From Leadbettera azotonutricia ZAS-9 (GTDB lineage: Bacteria > Spirochaetota > Spirochaetia > Treponematales > Breznakiellaceae), in assembly GCF_000214355.1 (NCBI RefSeq), contig NC_015577.1, positions 3,649,389 to 3,713,388 on the forward strand: 64,000 nt of DNA, read 5' to 3'. Shown here one piece after another: positions 34,037 to 43,900 of the stretch (position 1 is the first letter of the stretch; each line of letters begins with the position of its first letter). Both the position numbers and the translations under genes were made by a program. The notes under the pieces are model-generated. The model worked only from the letters and a program-made list of their open reading frames with translations. It was not told where the DNA came from and did not search any database.

Positions 34037-35541
34037 TACTCGCCGAGGACGAGCCTGCGGCAGCCGAACATATACAGGACATCATCAAGCTTTATTGTCC
34101 CCAGTTTGAACTGGTGATCGGCGACAACGGAAAAGCCGGCCTTGACCTCGCAAGGCAGCACCGCCCCGATCTTCTCCTGACAGATATCAGGATGCCCCAG
34201 ATGGACGGCCTTGAATTGATCCGCGCCCTCCACGAAGAACTTCCGGACATCAAAACCATGATCCTGAGCGGCTACCAGGATTTTGAATATGCCCGCACCG
34301 CCCTGCAGTGCGGCGCCATCGAATACCTTTTAAAGCCTATTTCGCCATCTACCCTGCAGACAGCCCTGGAACGGGCAATCCCGCTCATCAAAAAAACCAT
34401 CGAAGAAAAAAGATTCGCCCTCCTTAAAATGCTTCTTAACCAGGAGGCTCCGGACCCCGCGCAGCTCAGGCGATACTTTCCTGCCTCCGCATATTCAGCC
34501 GGGATATGCCGCAAAAACGGGCTTCCCAGCCGCTTTTTCAAAAACCTTAACCAGCCCCTGCTTTTCCAAAACCAAAGGGTCCAATCCGATGAAGACGAAA
34601 AAACAGGCGAAACCCTGCTGGCGCTTAAAGGCAGGGACGAAATGGAAAGCATCTACCTCGCCCCAGGCAATGCCCTGCTGAATGGCAGCAGAACTGTGGA
34701 ATTCATGGATACTGAAAACAGCCTCCCCGGGTATACCACAGCCGTCCTGTGGTCTCAAGTCTTTCAGATTGAGGAATTCCCCAGAATAATCGCAGCCCTC
34801 TATACTACCTTGGACACCCGCCTTGTGATTGGAAAATCCCAAAGCATCTCCGCAGGGGGCAACAACCAGGTTACCAGGCCCAAAAACCCGTCCCCCAACA
34901 CTGAAATGGATCAGGCCCTGAAGCATTACCTGAAAGAGCACAAAACCGGCCTCATTCAAAAATTGCTTAATGACTGGCTTGATGAATGGGAAAAAGAAGG
35001 GCAAGGACAGCTTTTTGTGGAAGAATCCGTGCGCCTGTTTATTGAACGAGTAAACCATGCGGAAAACAGCCCCGGTGAAAACCTCGAACTCCTCATCGCC
35101 AACGCCTTTTCCCAGGCCGCCTGTTACGGGGATCTCAAAGAAAGCCTCGCCCTGATTCTCGAAAAGCTCCTCCCCTCCCAGGAAGAGAGGATTGACAAAA
35201 TCGACACCCCCGAATTCTTTAATTTGATAAAGCAGTATGTCGATGCCCATTCAGCAGAAGACCTCAGCCTCGAATCAACTTGCAGGCATTTCGGCATTTC
35301 CCAAACCTATCTAAGCCGCCTCTTCCGCAAATACACGGACCTCTCATTCCTGAATTACCTCACCATAGCCCGTGTCGAAAAGGCAAAAACCTATCTGCTG
35401 AACGAGGGCACCCTCATACGGGACGCCGCAGTGATGGCAGGCTTCAACGACCCCTTGTATTTCAGCAGGGTCTTCCGCTCCATCACCGGGTTTACCCCAT
35501 CGGAGTATGCGCAAGGACCTCATAAAAATTCTCCCTGTTGA
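34024..35541 (+). CDS. YesN-type response regulator (receiver plus AraC HTH)
   Basis: A 505-residue regulator. Receiver domain at the N-terminus: VVLAEDEPAAAEHIQDI, phospho-acceptor Asp54 in LLTDIRMPQMDG, and YLLKPISPSTLQ. A long middle region without a recognised domain follows, then a C-terminal AraC double HTH (DLSLESTCRHFGISQTYLSR, ending GFNDPLYFSRVFRSITGFTP). ATG 34024 lies inside the kinase gene (13-base overlap), so the pair is cotranslated. By analogy with YesMN systems it should activate the divergent sugar importer. Its last 50 bases overlap the end of the convergent ATPase gene. Confidence 0.92.
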   Translation: MYKVVLAEDEPAAAEHIQDIIKLYCPQFELVIGDNGKAGLDLARQHRPDLLLTDIRMPQMDGLELIRALHEELPDIKTMILSGYQDFEYARTALQCGAIEYLLKPISPSTLQTALERAIPLIKKTIEEKRFALLKMLLNQEAPDPAQLRRYFPASAYSAGICRKNGLPSRFFKNLNQPLLFQNQRVQSDEDEKTGETLLALKGRDEMESIYLAPGNALLNGSRTVEFMDTENSLPGYTTAVLWSQVFQIEEFPRIIAALYTTLDTRLVIGKSQSISAGGNNQVTRPKNPSPNTEMDQALKHYLKEHKTGLIQKLLNDWLDEWEKEGQGQLFVEESVRLFIERVNHAENSPGENLELLIANAFSQAACYGDLKESLALILEKLLPSQEERIDKIDTPEFFNLIKQYVDAHSAEDLSLESTCRHFGISQTYLSRLFRKYTDLSFLNYLTIARVEKAKTYLLNEGTLIRDAAVMAGFNDPLYFSRVFRSITGFTPSEYAQGPHKNSPC

Positions 35542-36631
35542 TGAACTTCACAGAAGGATTGTATTTTTCGATAAATGTCTTGGGTATATGAACTTTGGTA
35601 TTCGGATTCCATTTGATTTCGTATGCAGTAATATTTCTCCCGGACTCAGTAACAAAATCAACTTCCTGCTGCTGGGTTGTACGCCAAAAGTAACCAAATG
35701 AGCCAACTGATTGGGGCATAAGTTTTTTTGCCAGTTCTGCGATAATAAAATTCTCGAATAGATGCCCAATATCCTGCCTGATTGCTACCGTATCAAATGC
35801 GCCAATTACTGCGTTGCGGATACCGACATCGTAGAAATAATATTTTGCGGAAGATTTTAATTCACTACGCAGATTTGTGCTAAAACTGCCAAGCCTGAAT
35901 ATTACAAATGATTGTTCCAGCAAACGAATATACCGTTCAATGGTTTTGTTATCGGCATTGCATAGATTAGATAACTCATTGATGCTGACTTGTGAGCCAA
36001 TCTGCAATGCCAATGCCCTTACCAATTTCTCAAAAACAAGAGGTTTCTTTATATTTTCCCATTTAAATATGTCTTTGTACAGATTGTCATTTGCAAGTTC
36101 TTTCAATATAGCCCGCTCGTCTCCCGGATTGTTTACCACATCCGGGTAGTACCCATAGAGCAGCCTGTTTTCCAAATTCATTTGTTCTTCTATGAGATTC
36201 GTATGAAAGACCATTTCTGCAAACGACAGCGGAAACATTTTGTATGTCCATTTTCTGCCGGTCATTGGTTCATTAATCTCATTTGCCAAATCAAACGAAC
36301 TGGATCCAGTGGCAATGATCTGAAATTTGGTTTTGAATTTATCATGAATAATCTTGAGTTTTAGCCCTATATTTTGGATTCTTTGGGCTTCATCGATCAC
36401 CAAAATCAAATTTTGCCCAACTACGGAATTGAATTTTTGCGCAGTAACATCTTCAAACAGTGCGATAGTAGCTGCGTCATCTCCGCTTAGCCACATCACA
36501 TCATTTCGTTTATCAAATAAATCGTGAAGTAATGTAGTCTTACCTACCTGGCGCGCTCCAAATATCACAATAGCCTTTCCGGAAAGTAGCTTTTCCTCGA
36601 TATCTGCTTTTATACTACGTTCTATAATCAT
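35492..36631 (-). CDS. AAA ATPase with DUF4143 domain
   Basis: A 379-residue protein. Walker A is IFGARQVGKTTLLHDL near residues 23-38; Walker B is LILVIDEAQRIQNIG; sensor region IIATGSSSFDLANEIN. The C-terminal DUF4143 part includes YFYDVGIRNAVIGAFD, LFENFIIAELAKK and the nuclease-like YFWRTTQQQEVDFVTE. These proteins are common as mobile accessory genes in gut anaerobes; their biochemical role is unsettled. It is AT-richer than its neighbours. Its 3' end overlaps the response regulator gene by 50 bases tail-to-tail, which suggests late insertion next to it. Confidence 0.88.
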   Translation of the reverse strand: MIIERSIKADIEEKLLSGKAIVIFGARQVGKTTLLHDLFDKRNDVMWLSGDDAATIALFEDVTAQKFNSVVGQNLILVIDEAQRIQNIGLKLKIIHDKFKTKFQIIATGSSSFDLANEINEPMTGRKWTYKMFPLSFAEMVFHTNLIEEQMNLENRLLYGYYPDVVNNPGDERAILKELANDNLYKDIFKWENIKKPLVFEKLVRALALQIGSQVSINELSNLCNADNKTIERYIRLLEQSFVIFRLGSFSTNLRSELKSSAKYYFYDVGIRNAVIGAFDTVAIRQDIGHLFENFIIAELAKKLMPQSVGSFGYFWRTTQQQEVDFVTESGRNITAYEIKWNPNTKVHIPKTFIEKYNPSVKFINRENFYEVLAHTPMG

Positions 36632-36666
36632 ATAGACATTATAGCAGATAGCAATATTTTATGCAA

Positions 36667-36700
36667 CAACTCCAAATATATTATAATATTTTTGGAGTTG
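36667..36700. terminator. AT-rich hairpin between the HD-domain gene and the ATPase gene
   Basis: CAACTCCAAA at 36667-36676 is the exact complement of TTTGGAGTTG at 36691-36700; with a small bulge the stem extends into the A/T loop. It lies just after the stop of the minus-strand HD gene and upstream of the ATPase start, so it may end the former transcript. Confidence 0.5.
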
Positions 36701-36725
36701 CATCCTTATTTATGCATAATTAAGC

Positions 36726-37883
36726 TTACCTTCTCTGCCTCTTCCCCAATATCTTCCCGTCTGCAGAACGGTACGGATTCCTGCGGTATCTGAGATACGC
36801 TTGGTATGCAGCGCTGTTTTCGTAGTAGCCGTCCAGCCCCTTAAAAGACGATGACTCGTCGCAGCGGTAAAGCTCCATCAAAGCAGGGAAGAGAGGCGAT
36901 TCCATGATTTCCTGGGTGCGGGTAAGGGGCAGGCGCTTAAGGGCGGCGGGCAGCATATGGTTCTTCACCAGGTAATAGATGTCATCCCTAAAATCCTGGT
37001 CAAAGCCCAGGCGCTCCAAAAATCGGCTTGCGGCCCTGGCGCCCAGCTCCGCATGGCCGTCAAAGCGCCTGGCGCCGGACGCTTCTGCCAGGGGCTTCCC
37101 GATATCGTGGAGCAGGAGCCCCAGGGAAAGCCGCAAATCATAGCCGCCCCCGGCCAGGGGCTTGCGGTGCTGGAAAGTTTCCAGCGTGTGGCTCCACACA
37201 TTCCCCTCGGGGTGGAATTCCTTCGAATGATCCACATCGTCCAGCTGGGCAAGCTCGGGCCAGAATTCACCCACAAAGCCCGAATCCTTCAAAAATTGCA
37301 GCCCCCGTTCAGGCTTCTGCGAAAGGAGCAGCCCTGTAAGCAAAACCCTCTGCTCCTCAGGCCCCAGGGGCAGCCCGCCCGGCCATTCAACCGGTGCAAG
37401 CTCTGCGTGGGGATCGTAGCGGGCAAGTATCAGGGCAATGCCTGTGGGCATCCCCACATCCAAAGCTTTCTTCCATATATCAGCCTCGGCCCCGGTAAAA
37501 GGCCTTCCCCGAAACTCCCTCAGCAGGGGGTACACTCCGCAAGGGTCAAGGAAGCGCCCGGTCCTCCAATCCAGCCCAAAGCTCAAAAGGGCAAAGCTGC
37601 CCCGCTTTTCCCGCGTCCCCAGCCTGTCTTCCTCGTCCAGACAGCGGAAATAGTAGTCGAAACCGCCATCCGTTACAGAGGCATCGGCCAGTTCAACTCC
37701 GGGAAAGCGCAGCTCCCCAAAAATCCGCGCCAGATCCTGAAGACCCGCATTGGTTTCTATGAATATGAAGGGAAGAGGGGGCTTTTCCAAATAGCGGTCA
37801 ATAGCGCTAAAACCCCTAAGTATGACGGAAAACCCGGCCCCGGAGAGCGCGCCAGGCGGAGAGGGATCAACGGTCTGTGCCAT
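36726..37883 (-). CDS. HD-domain protein related to tRNA nucleotidyltransferase / poly(A) polymerase
   Basis: A 385-residue protein. The C-terminal half has the HD-type signature of CCA-adding enzymes: FHPEGNVWSHTLETFQHR, LGLLLHDIGKPLAEA, RFDGHAELGARAASRFLERL and YYLVKNHMLPA. The N-terminal half lines up loosely with the head and neck region, but the catalytic GGxVRD and DxD motifs of nucleotidyltransferases are not visible. It may therefore be a phosphohydrolase only. No partner gene is evident. The GC-rich Arg/Lys end (GKRQRR) is unremarkable. Confidence 0.7.
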   Translation of the reverse strand: MAQTVDPSPPGALSGAGFSVILRGFSAIDRYLEKPPLPFIFIETNAGLQDLARIFGELRFPGVELADASVTDGGFDYYFRCLDEEDRLGTREKRGSFALLSFGLDWRTGRFLDPCGVYPLLREFRGRPFTGAEADIWKKALDVGMPTGIALILARYDPHAELAPVEWPGGLPLGPEEQRVLLTGLLLSQKPERGLQFLKDSGFVGEFWPELAQLDDVDHSKEFHPEGNVWSHTLETFQHRKPLAGGGYDLRLSLGLLLHDIGKPLAEASGARRFDGHAELGARAASRFLERLGFDQDFRDDIYYLVKNHMLPAALKRLPLTRTQEIMESPLFPALMELYRCDESSSFKGLDGYYENSAAYQAYLRYRRNPYRSADGKILGKRQRR

Positions 37884-37984
37884 GTTTTTTACCCCTTAAA
37901 GAAAGCATAGCGGATCCGGGCAATTTTTAAAAGGCCGCATGACTTTATATACCCTTAAGTGTATGCTTATCAAAAGGAAGATAC

Positions 37985-38686
37985 ATGGCGTCTATTATTG
38001 TTTTATTATTGTCGGCTGTTTTGCCCATCGTCGCCTTTCTTTTGTTTATCTATTTAAGGGATACCCAAAAAGAGCCTTTGAAACCTTTGATGCTATGCTT
38101 GCTTTTCGGTTTTTTATCGAGCATCCCGGCTGTAATTATTGAGCTATTAATCGGTTTGGGGAACACATTCGCATCCCCGCTTTCCTCTGCCATCTATGAT
38201 GCGTTCCCTGGTGCGGCAATCCCGGAGGAACTGTTGAAATTTCTGGTACTCTATTTATTTGTTTTCAAGAAACCATATTTTGACCAAAATTATGATGGCA
38301 TAGTTTATGCCGTATTCGTGTCTTTGGGATTCGCAATGGCCGAAAATATTTCATATGTGTTGCAAAATGGCATTGGGACTGCGCTATTAAGAGCGATATT
38401 TTCTGTTCCCGGACACGGCCTGTTTGCAATATCCATGGGTTATTTTTTCTCTCTGGGAAGGTTTTCAAGCATAGACAAAAAAAAATGGTATTTGTTCCTT
38501 AGCTTGTTCATCCCGATAATTTTTCATGGAACATATGACTTCCTTCTTTTTTATATATCCGGGGGAATTGACAATACAGCCATCATTTTATTAATGTTTT
38601 TTGCGTTAATTGCATTGATGATATTTATGTGGAAATTCGCACTTAAAAGAATGGAGAAATATATTATTATGGATAAAAACCCATGA
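37985..38686 (+). CDS. PrsW-family intramembrane metalloprotease
   Basis: A 233-residue membrane protein with about seven helices. PrsW signatures are present: IPEELLKFLVL (Glu81-Glu82), SLGFAMAENISYVL (Glu120-Asn121) and VPGHGLFAISMGYFF (His144), plus IIFHGTYDFLLFY with a further His. In Bacillus, PrsW cleaves an anti-sigma factor; no such partner is visible here. Its TGA overlaps the start of the acetyltransferase gene (ATGA). Confidence 0.88.
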   Translation: MASIIVLLLSAVLPIVAFLLFIYLRDTQKEPLKPLMLCLLFGFLSSIPAVIIELLIGLGNTFASPLSSAIYDAFPGAAIPEELLKFLVLYLFVFKKPYFDQNYDGIVYAVFVSLGFAMAENISYVLQNGIGTALLRAIFSVPGHGLFAISMGYFFSLGRFSSIDKKKWYLFLSLFIPIIFHGTYDFLLFYISGGIDNTAIILLMFFALIALMIFMWKFALKRMEKYIIMDKNP

Positions 38687-39198
38687 ATATAACCATCGAT
38701 CTGGTTCGCAAAGATGAAAAGGAAATTTTGAGAAACCTCCTCGAAAAGTACCTCTATGAGTTCTCCCAATATGAAAAAACCGATGTGAACAGCCTGGGTT
38801 TATATGGCTATAATTACCTGGATCATTACTGGACCGAAGATAGGCGTTATCCCTGCTTCATCAAGGCTGAAAACAAATTAGCCGGTTTTGCAATGGTCAA
38901 TGATTACCCGGAGGTGAAAATCAAAGCAGATTATACCATGTCCGAGTTTTTCATCCTGTTCAAATACCGGAATTCCGGAATCGGCAAATATGCCGCCGAT
39001 TATCTTTTTGACAAATATAAAGGCAAATGGCAGCTCAAATACCATCCCAAAAATACGGTTTCGGAGAAATTCTGGCTCCATGTAGTTGATGACTACACCA
39101 GGGGGAAGTATGAATTACTCAAAGACAATCCCCAGGCAGCCTATGCGGATGGAACTCTTGGGAATATATTGATATTTGACACTCCCTATATTTCATGA
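38683..39198 (+). CDS. GNAT-family N-acetyltransferase
   Basis: A 171-residue acetyltransferase-like protein. The acetyl-CoA region is MSEFFILFKYRNSGIGKYAADYLF, where the usual R/Q-x-x-G-x-G/A appears as YRNSGIGK. The rest is typical of small-molecule GNATs (LVRKDEKEILRNLLEKYL at the start). Substrate unknown. It is cotranslated with the PrsW gene. Confidence 0.85.
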   Translation: MNITIDLVRKDEKEILRNLLEKYLYEFSQYEKTDVNSLGLYGYNYLDHYWTEDRRYPCFIKAENKLAGFAMVNDYPEVKIKADYTMSEFFILFKYRNSGIGKYAADYLFDKYKGKWQLKYHPKNTVSEKFWLHVVDDYTRGKYELLKDNPQAAYADGTLGNILIFDTPYIS

Positions 39199-39301
39199 AT
39201 ATGATTAATTCTATTATTTTTATGCCGTCTTTGGTATCTACTATGGCCTTGCCATTGTCCAAAAAGATGTCTGCCTGTGCACCGCTCGAAATTAATTCCA
39301 C
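39119..39301 (-). pseudogene. Possible N-terminal remnant of an aminoglycoside-phosphotransferase-like kinase
   Basis: A short minus-strand frame starting with GTG reads ELISSGAQADIFLDNGKAI, which resembles the Gly-rich opening of APH-type kinases, then diverges. It overlaps the ends of both sppA and the GNAT gene, so it may be residual or coincidental. Confidence 0.2.
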
Positions 39302-40926
39302 GGCAGTATCGGCATGGCTTCCCCATTTCGGGAAAGCCTGAACCGCAGATCCTCCAAAACCCCAATGTCAATCCCTGGAACCACCCCGGCGAAAAACCTT
39401 TGCATCAAAGCCTCGCGGAGCTTGGGCCTGGGGTATTCGCGGATTGCGGTTTTTTTCTTTTCGGGAATGCCCGCGAGTTTCCGAGCTGTTTCTATTGCTT
39501 CGATAAAACCGCCGATGCTGTCCACAAGGCCGAGCTTCTGCGCCGCAAGGCCCGAATAAACCCGGCCGCGGGCAAGAGGTTCCAAGACCTCGGGCGTTAT
39601 GTTCCGGCCTAATGCGGCTTTTTTCACAAAATCACCGTAAAGTTCGAGGATATAGCGGCGGTAATTGGCTTCTTCTGCATCGGTTAAATCCCGGCGGGGA
39701 ATCAGGACCCCTGTAAAAAGATCCGCATGGGCGCCCCGGCTAAGGGTATCAAGATCAAGGCCAAGCTTGTCGTTAAGGCCCTTGTCGTAAAACCACCCCG
39801 CGATTACCCCGATTGATCCTGTGAGGGTGCAGGCGGAGGCCATAATATGGCTTGCGTACATGGCCGCCCAATACCCGCCCGAGGCGGCTACCTGGCCCAT
39901 GGACACCACCACGGGCTTTTGCTTCTTCGCTTCCTTGATAGCCTGGGCTACATAATCGGCAGCCACAGCGCTTCCGCCGGGGCTGTCAATGCGCACCACC
40001 AATGCTTTTACTGCGGATTTTTCCGCAGCTTCGAATATAGTCCTGGAAAGGCTCCGGGCTGCCATGCCCTGATCCAAATCAGTGTTGCCTTTGGCATAAA
40101 TCACCGCGATTTCGGCAGGCTTGCCGAACCTTCCCGGTTTAGGAGGAGCATAATGGGATGCATGGCGATCATGGGTCATAAGGCTCGCAGAACCTGAGAC
40201 CGCATAATCGATTTCCAAATCATCGGGAGGGTCCTTGGCATCTGCTTCAAGTTCCCTGATGATACCTTCAATCGCCTCTTCACGCCCCACAGTGTCTGCC
40301 AGGCCTTTTTCTTTTGCGGCCTGGGGCGACAGGAGAAAATCGCCGTTCACAAGGGCATTAAAATTCTCCTCCGAAAGGGAGCGGGCCTGCATGATCGCTG
40401 TCCTGGTTAAATTGAAGACCTCGTCAAGATAAGCACCGTACTGTTTCTTGTCGGCTTCCGAAAGGCTTGTGCGAGAAAACATTTCGTTGGCGGATTTAAA
40501 ATCCAGATAACGCAATTCCCTAAAGCCGATGCCCAGCTTTGCCAGGGCTTCCTTCGCATAAAGACGGCCCCAGGCATGGCCGGCAAAAGCCAGTATGCCG
40601 CCCTCGTCCATGACCACCCTGTCTGCAACAGAGAGCATGCAATACAGATCAAAATCGGCATTGTCGAAATAGGCGACTATCTTCTTCCCCCTTGCCTTAA
40701 AGGTTTCGAGGCTGGAACGCAATTCCCAGAGGCAGACCTTGTTTGCGGAAAAACCTGAGCTATTGAGAAGCAAGCCGTTTATGTTCTTGTCGTCCCCCGC
40801 TTTCTTGATAATCCTCAAGGTTTCAAGCTCATGGCCGATTTTTGGGCTGCCAAGCTTTGCCGGATAAGTTTTGGCATTATGGAGGTTGAGTTCAAGATAT
40901 CGCCGTTTTCCGGTTTTTTTTCTCAT
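39292..40926 (-). CDS. sppA: Signal peptide peptidase SppA, long (67K) type
   Basis: A two-repeat Ser/Lys-dyad protease that degrades signal peptides. The N-terminal repeat carries the catalytic Lys (about Lys144) in RYLDFKSANEMFSRTSLSE. The C-terminal repeat carries the Ser (about Ser349) in MGQVAASGGYWAAMYASH, with RIDSPGGSAVAADYVAQAI before it and TLTGSIGVIAGWF after it. GGGGGATCAA before ATG 40926 sets the start (544 aa). Unlike E. coli SppA I see no N-terminal membrane helix, only a basic segment (MRKKTGKRRY), so it may be cytoplasmic or peripheral. Confidence 0.92.
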   Translation of the reverse strand: MRKKTGKRRYLELNLHNAKTYPAKLGSPKIGHELETLRIIKKAGDDKNINGLLLNSSGFSANKVCLWELRSSLETFKARGKKIVAYFDNADFDLYCMLSVADRVVMDEGGILAFAGHAWGRLYAKEALAKLGIGFRELRYLDFKSANEMFSRTSLSEADKKQYGAYLDEVFNLTRTAIMQARSLSEENFNALVNGDFLLSPQAAKEKGLADTVGREEAIEGIIRELEADAKDPPDDLEIDYAVSGSASLMTHDRHASHYAPPKPGRFGKPAEIAVIYAKGNTDLDQGMAARSLSRTIFEAAEKSAVKALVVRIDSPGGSAVAADYVAQAIKEAKKQKPVVVSMGQVAASGGYWAAMYASHIMASACTLTGSIGVIAGWFYDKGLNDKLGLDLDTLSRGAHADLFTGVLIPRRDLTDAEEANYRRYILELYGDFVKKAALGRNITPEVLEPLARGRVYSGLAAQKLGLVDSIGGFIEAIETARKLAGIPEKKKTAIREYPRPKLREALMQRFFAGVVPGIDIGVLEDLRFRLSRNGEAMPILPWN

Positions 40927-40970
40927 TTGATCCCCCTTTTTTGCGCCAGAAACCGTCAAAAACACCGGAA

Positions 40971-43900
40971 TTAGCGTTTTTTCGGTTTGGTCTTTTTCGG
41001 TTCAGCCTTTTTTGCGCCTTTGCCGGCTGTTTTCGCCGGCTTGGGCGCAGCCTTCCCCTGCTTGGTCCCTGCCCCGGACAGCACTCCGGGAAGTTCCTCG
41101 AGCCTGTAGCCCGAGGCTTTTTCAGCCTTGAGGAGACTCCTGGCTGCCGCGCTGATAACGCCGGCACGCTTCTTCCATTTTTCCGAAGTGTCCTCCCCGC
41201 TATCGCCAAAAGCAATGGCGGCCTCGGGGATAAGGAAAAGGCTGGACCGCGAAATGGTTTCTTCAAAGGCTTCCTTGTTGAACCATGTGATATCTTCAAA
41301 GCGGTTCACTGCCAAGGCCTGGCGGAAATCGTCGGCATCGTAATTCTCAAGCACCAGGGCGGCTGCCAGTTCATCAGCCTTGAGAGCACCGGCGTAGAGC
41401 GAAGGATCGGCGGGGCTGGTCCTCGCAAGCACCATGCGTGCAAGGGCGGCAATGCGCCTGGCTTCATCGGCGCTGACGCCCAGCTTCTCCCAGCACTCGC
41501 GCAGCTTGCGGACCAGCTGCCAATGGTCGGCAAGGCGCGCGGCTTCCTCGCCGTTTGAGCCTTTGCCAAGAATGGAACGGAGCAGGGTCAGCACACCATA
41601 ACCCAACACCAATACTGCGACCTGCGGACGGGCCGCAATGTCCTTGCCCTCCTCCGTCTCAGCCATGAGGATAAGGCGTTCAAGGTAAGCGGAGAATCCC
41701 GCCCAGGACTGTTCCGGAGGGGCATATTCATTTTCGGTCTTGAAGGCTTCGTAGCCTCCCTTGATGCCTGCAAGGTATTTGGCCGCGGTATCGGCAAAGG
41801 CCAGCACCGGCTGTTTAAAGTAGTCCACGAATTCAGCCTTCTTGGCCTGGGCATTGCGGGCCTCCTCCTCGGTCTCTGCCGCGGAACTCCCGGGAGTAAA
41901 GAAGCGGGAAAGCTGCTCCATCCTTTCAGGCTTAAAGAAAAGATTGAAGGGGGCATAGAGTTCGCCAAGGTAGATATCAAGGAGGGCTGCTTCAAGATCC
42001 TTGACTCCCCGGCCGTTGAGTTCAAAGTTGAGCCTTGCCCAACGGCCGTTCCAGCTGCCTGCTTCCGCGCCAGGCACATCTTCAGCCTCGTGGATGTCGA
42101 GGAAAGCCTGGGCCTCGTAGCCGTTGAGGCCCACAAAAAGGCCCCGCTCGGCAATCTCTTTCGACGACCGCACATACCAAAGGCCGGCCCTCTGCTCCCT
42201 GAAGATCGTAAAGAAACGATCCTCGCCATGAAGCGAAAGGGCTTCGCAAAGGCTGTCCTGCCTGGAAGTGCCGTCCTTTTGGGGGATCGAAACCGCCCCC
42301 CGCCTGATCCAGCCCGAAGCGCGGCCATAGGCGTTGTTATAGAACACCAGGGCCATATCGCCCCCCGCACGGTTTGAATAGGCGAAAACGTTCTCGTTGA
42401 TGCTCCCCTCGGGGTTCACCAGGTCGTAGAGGCAGAAGTCGGCGCTGCCCGAGAAAACATGGCGCTTCTTCATAAGGGGGAAGATCTCCCGCTCGTGGCG
42501 ATCAATGAGGTACTGGTCGGGCTTTTCGTCCCGGTAGGAACGGCGGTATTCCATGCCGTACTTTTCCTCGAAGCCTTCGATTTGCCCGTGCCCGAACATG
42601 GGGAGGCCAGGCATGGTCACGAGGAGGGTGGCGATGCCGAAATACTTGTCCCCCTTGCCGAACTGCGCCACTGCGGTATCCTCGTCAGGGTTGTTCATGA
42701 AATTCACAAAACGCTTGAGCACCTCGGGGTCGAATTCCAGGGTGTTCTTTATGGTGGCCCGGTACTTGGCGTTCTCTTCGTTTTTAAGCATGTTCATGAA
42801 GGCCGAGTTGTACACCCGGTGCATACCTAATGTACGCACAAAGTAGCCTTCCATCATCCAGAACGCTTCAGCCAGGAGCAGGGTATGGGGCGCCTCGGTA
42901 GCGCAGCGATCCACCACTTCCCGCCAGAATTCGTTGGGGATACGGCGGTTGAATTCCGCGGAAGCAAGGGCATGTTCCGAGCGGCTTGCGATATCTCCTC
43001 CGTGGCCCGGTTCGGGGTACCACAGGCGCTGAATGTGCCGCTTCGCCAAAGTCATGGCAGCGTCGAAACGCACGATGGAGAACTGCTGGCAGACCCCGAT
43101 AATGGTGCGTATCACCGCTTCCCGTGCCTCGGGGTTGAGGAAATCAATCTGGGCAGTGTCGTTCCAGGGCATGGAAGTCCCGTCGTTGCCGTGGTAGATG
43201 TAGCGGGTATCCCCGGAATGAAAATCCACCCGCTTGAACACCACCGCTGCATCGGTGCGGTTGTAATAATGATCTTCGAGATAGATGCCAACGCCCTCGC
43301 GGTTCGAGAGATTCCCGCCGTTAAAGGTATAGGTGGGGTAGGGAGGAAACTTGAGCTGGAGGAAGCGGTCGGGGTTTTCCATGACCCAGCGGCTGTCCAG
43401 GCCCGTATGGTTCGGCACCATATCCGAACCAAGCCTGACGCCCCGGCGGTAGCAGCGTTCCCGCAGGTTCTGCAGGGCGCCCCATCCGCCAAGCTCTTCC
43501 GCAATATCATAATCGTGGAGGCTATAGGCGCTGGCGGCAGCCTCGGGGTTCCCCGTCCACTGCTTCACGGTTTTGCTGGCATTGCTCCGCTCCCACAGCC
43601 CGATGAGCCAAAGGCCCGTAAAGCCCCGCCGCGAAAGCTCGTCCAGCTCCTCGTCGGGAATCTGATCCAGCCGGGCAATCTCCCGGTGGTATTTCCTGGT
43701 CAGCTGGTACAACCACACCAGGGTACTCTTTGCCATCAGCACTGTCCGGGGCATCCACTCCTGGTCCGGGCTGAAATGCTCGTACTCGTTCTCCATCCAG
43801 CCGAATTCCATCACCTGGGTGGGACCAGGCCCGCCGAAGAAAGGCTTGTCTTCCTCTTTTATCACATCAAGGCTCGTAAGAAGCCGCCCCATGTACTTGC

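Noticed and set aside
36957-37910. 317-codon plus-strand frame opposite the HD-domain gene
   Set aside because: Composition-driven antisense frame; the minus-strand reading has HD motifs.
39119-39301. Intact small kinase gene
   Set aside because: Only the first about 20 residues look kinase-like and the frame overlaps two real genes; kept only as a low-confidence remnant.
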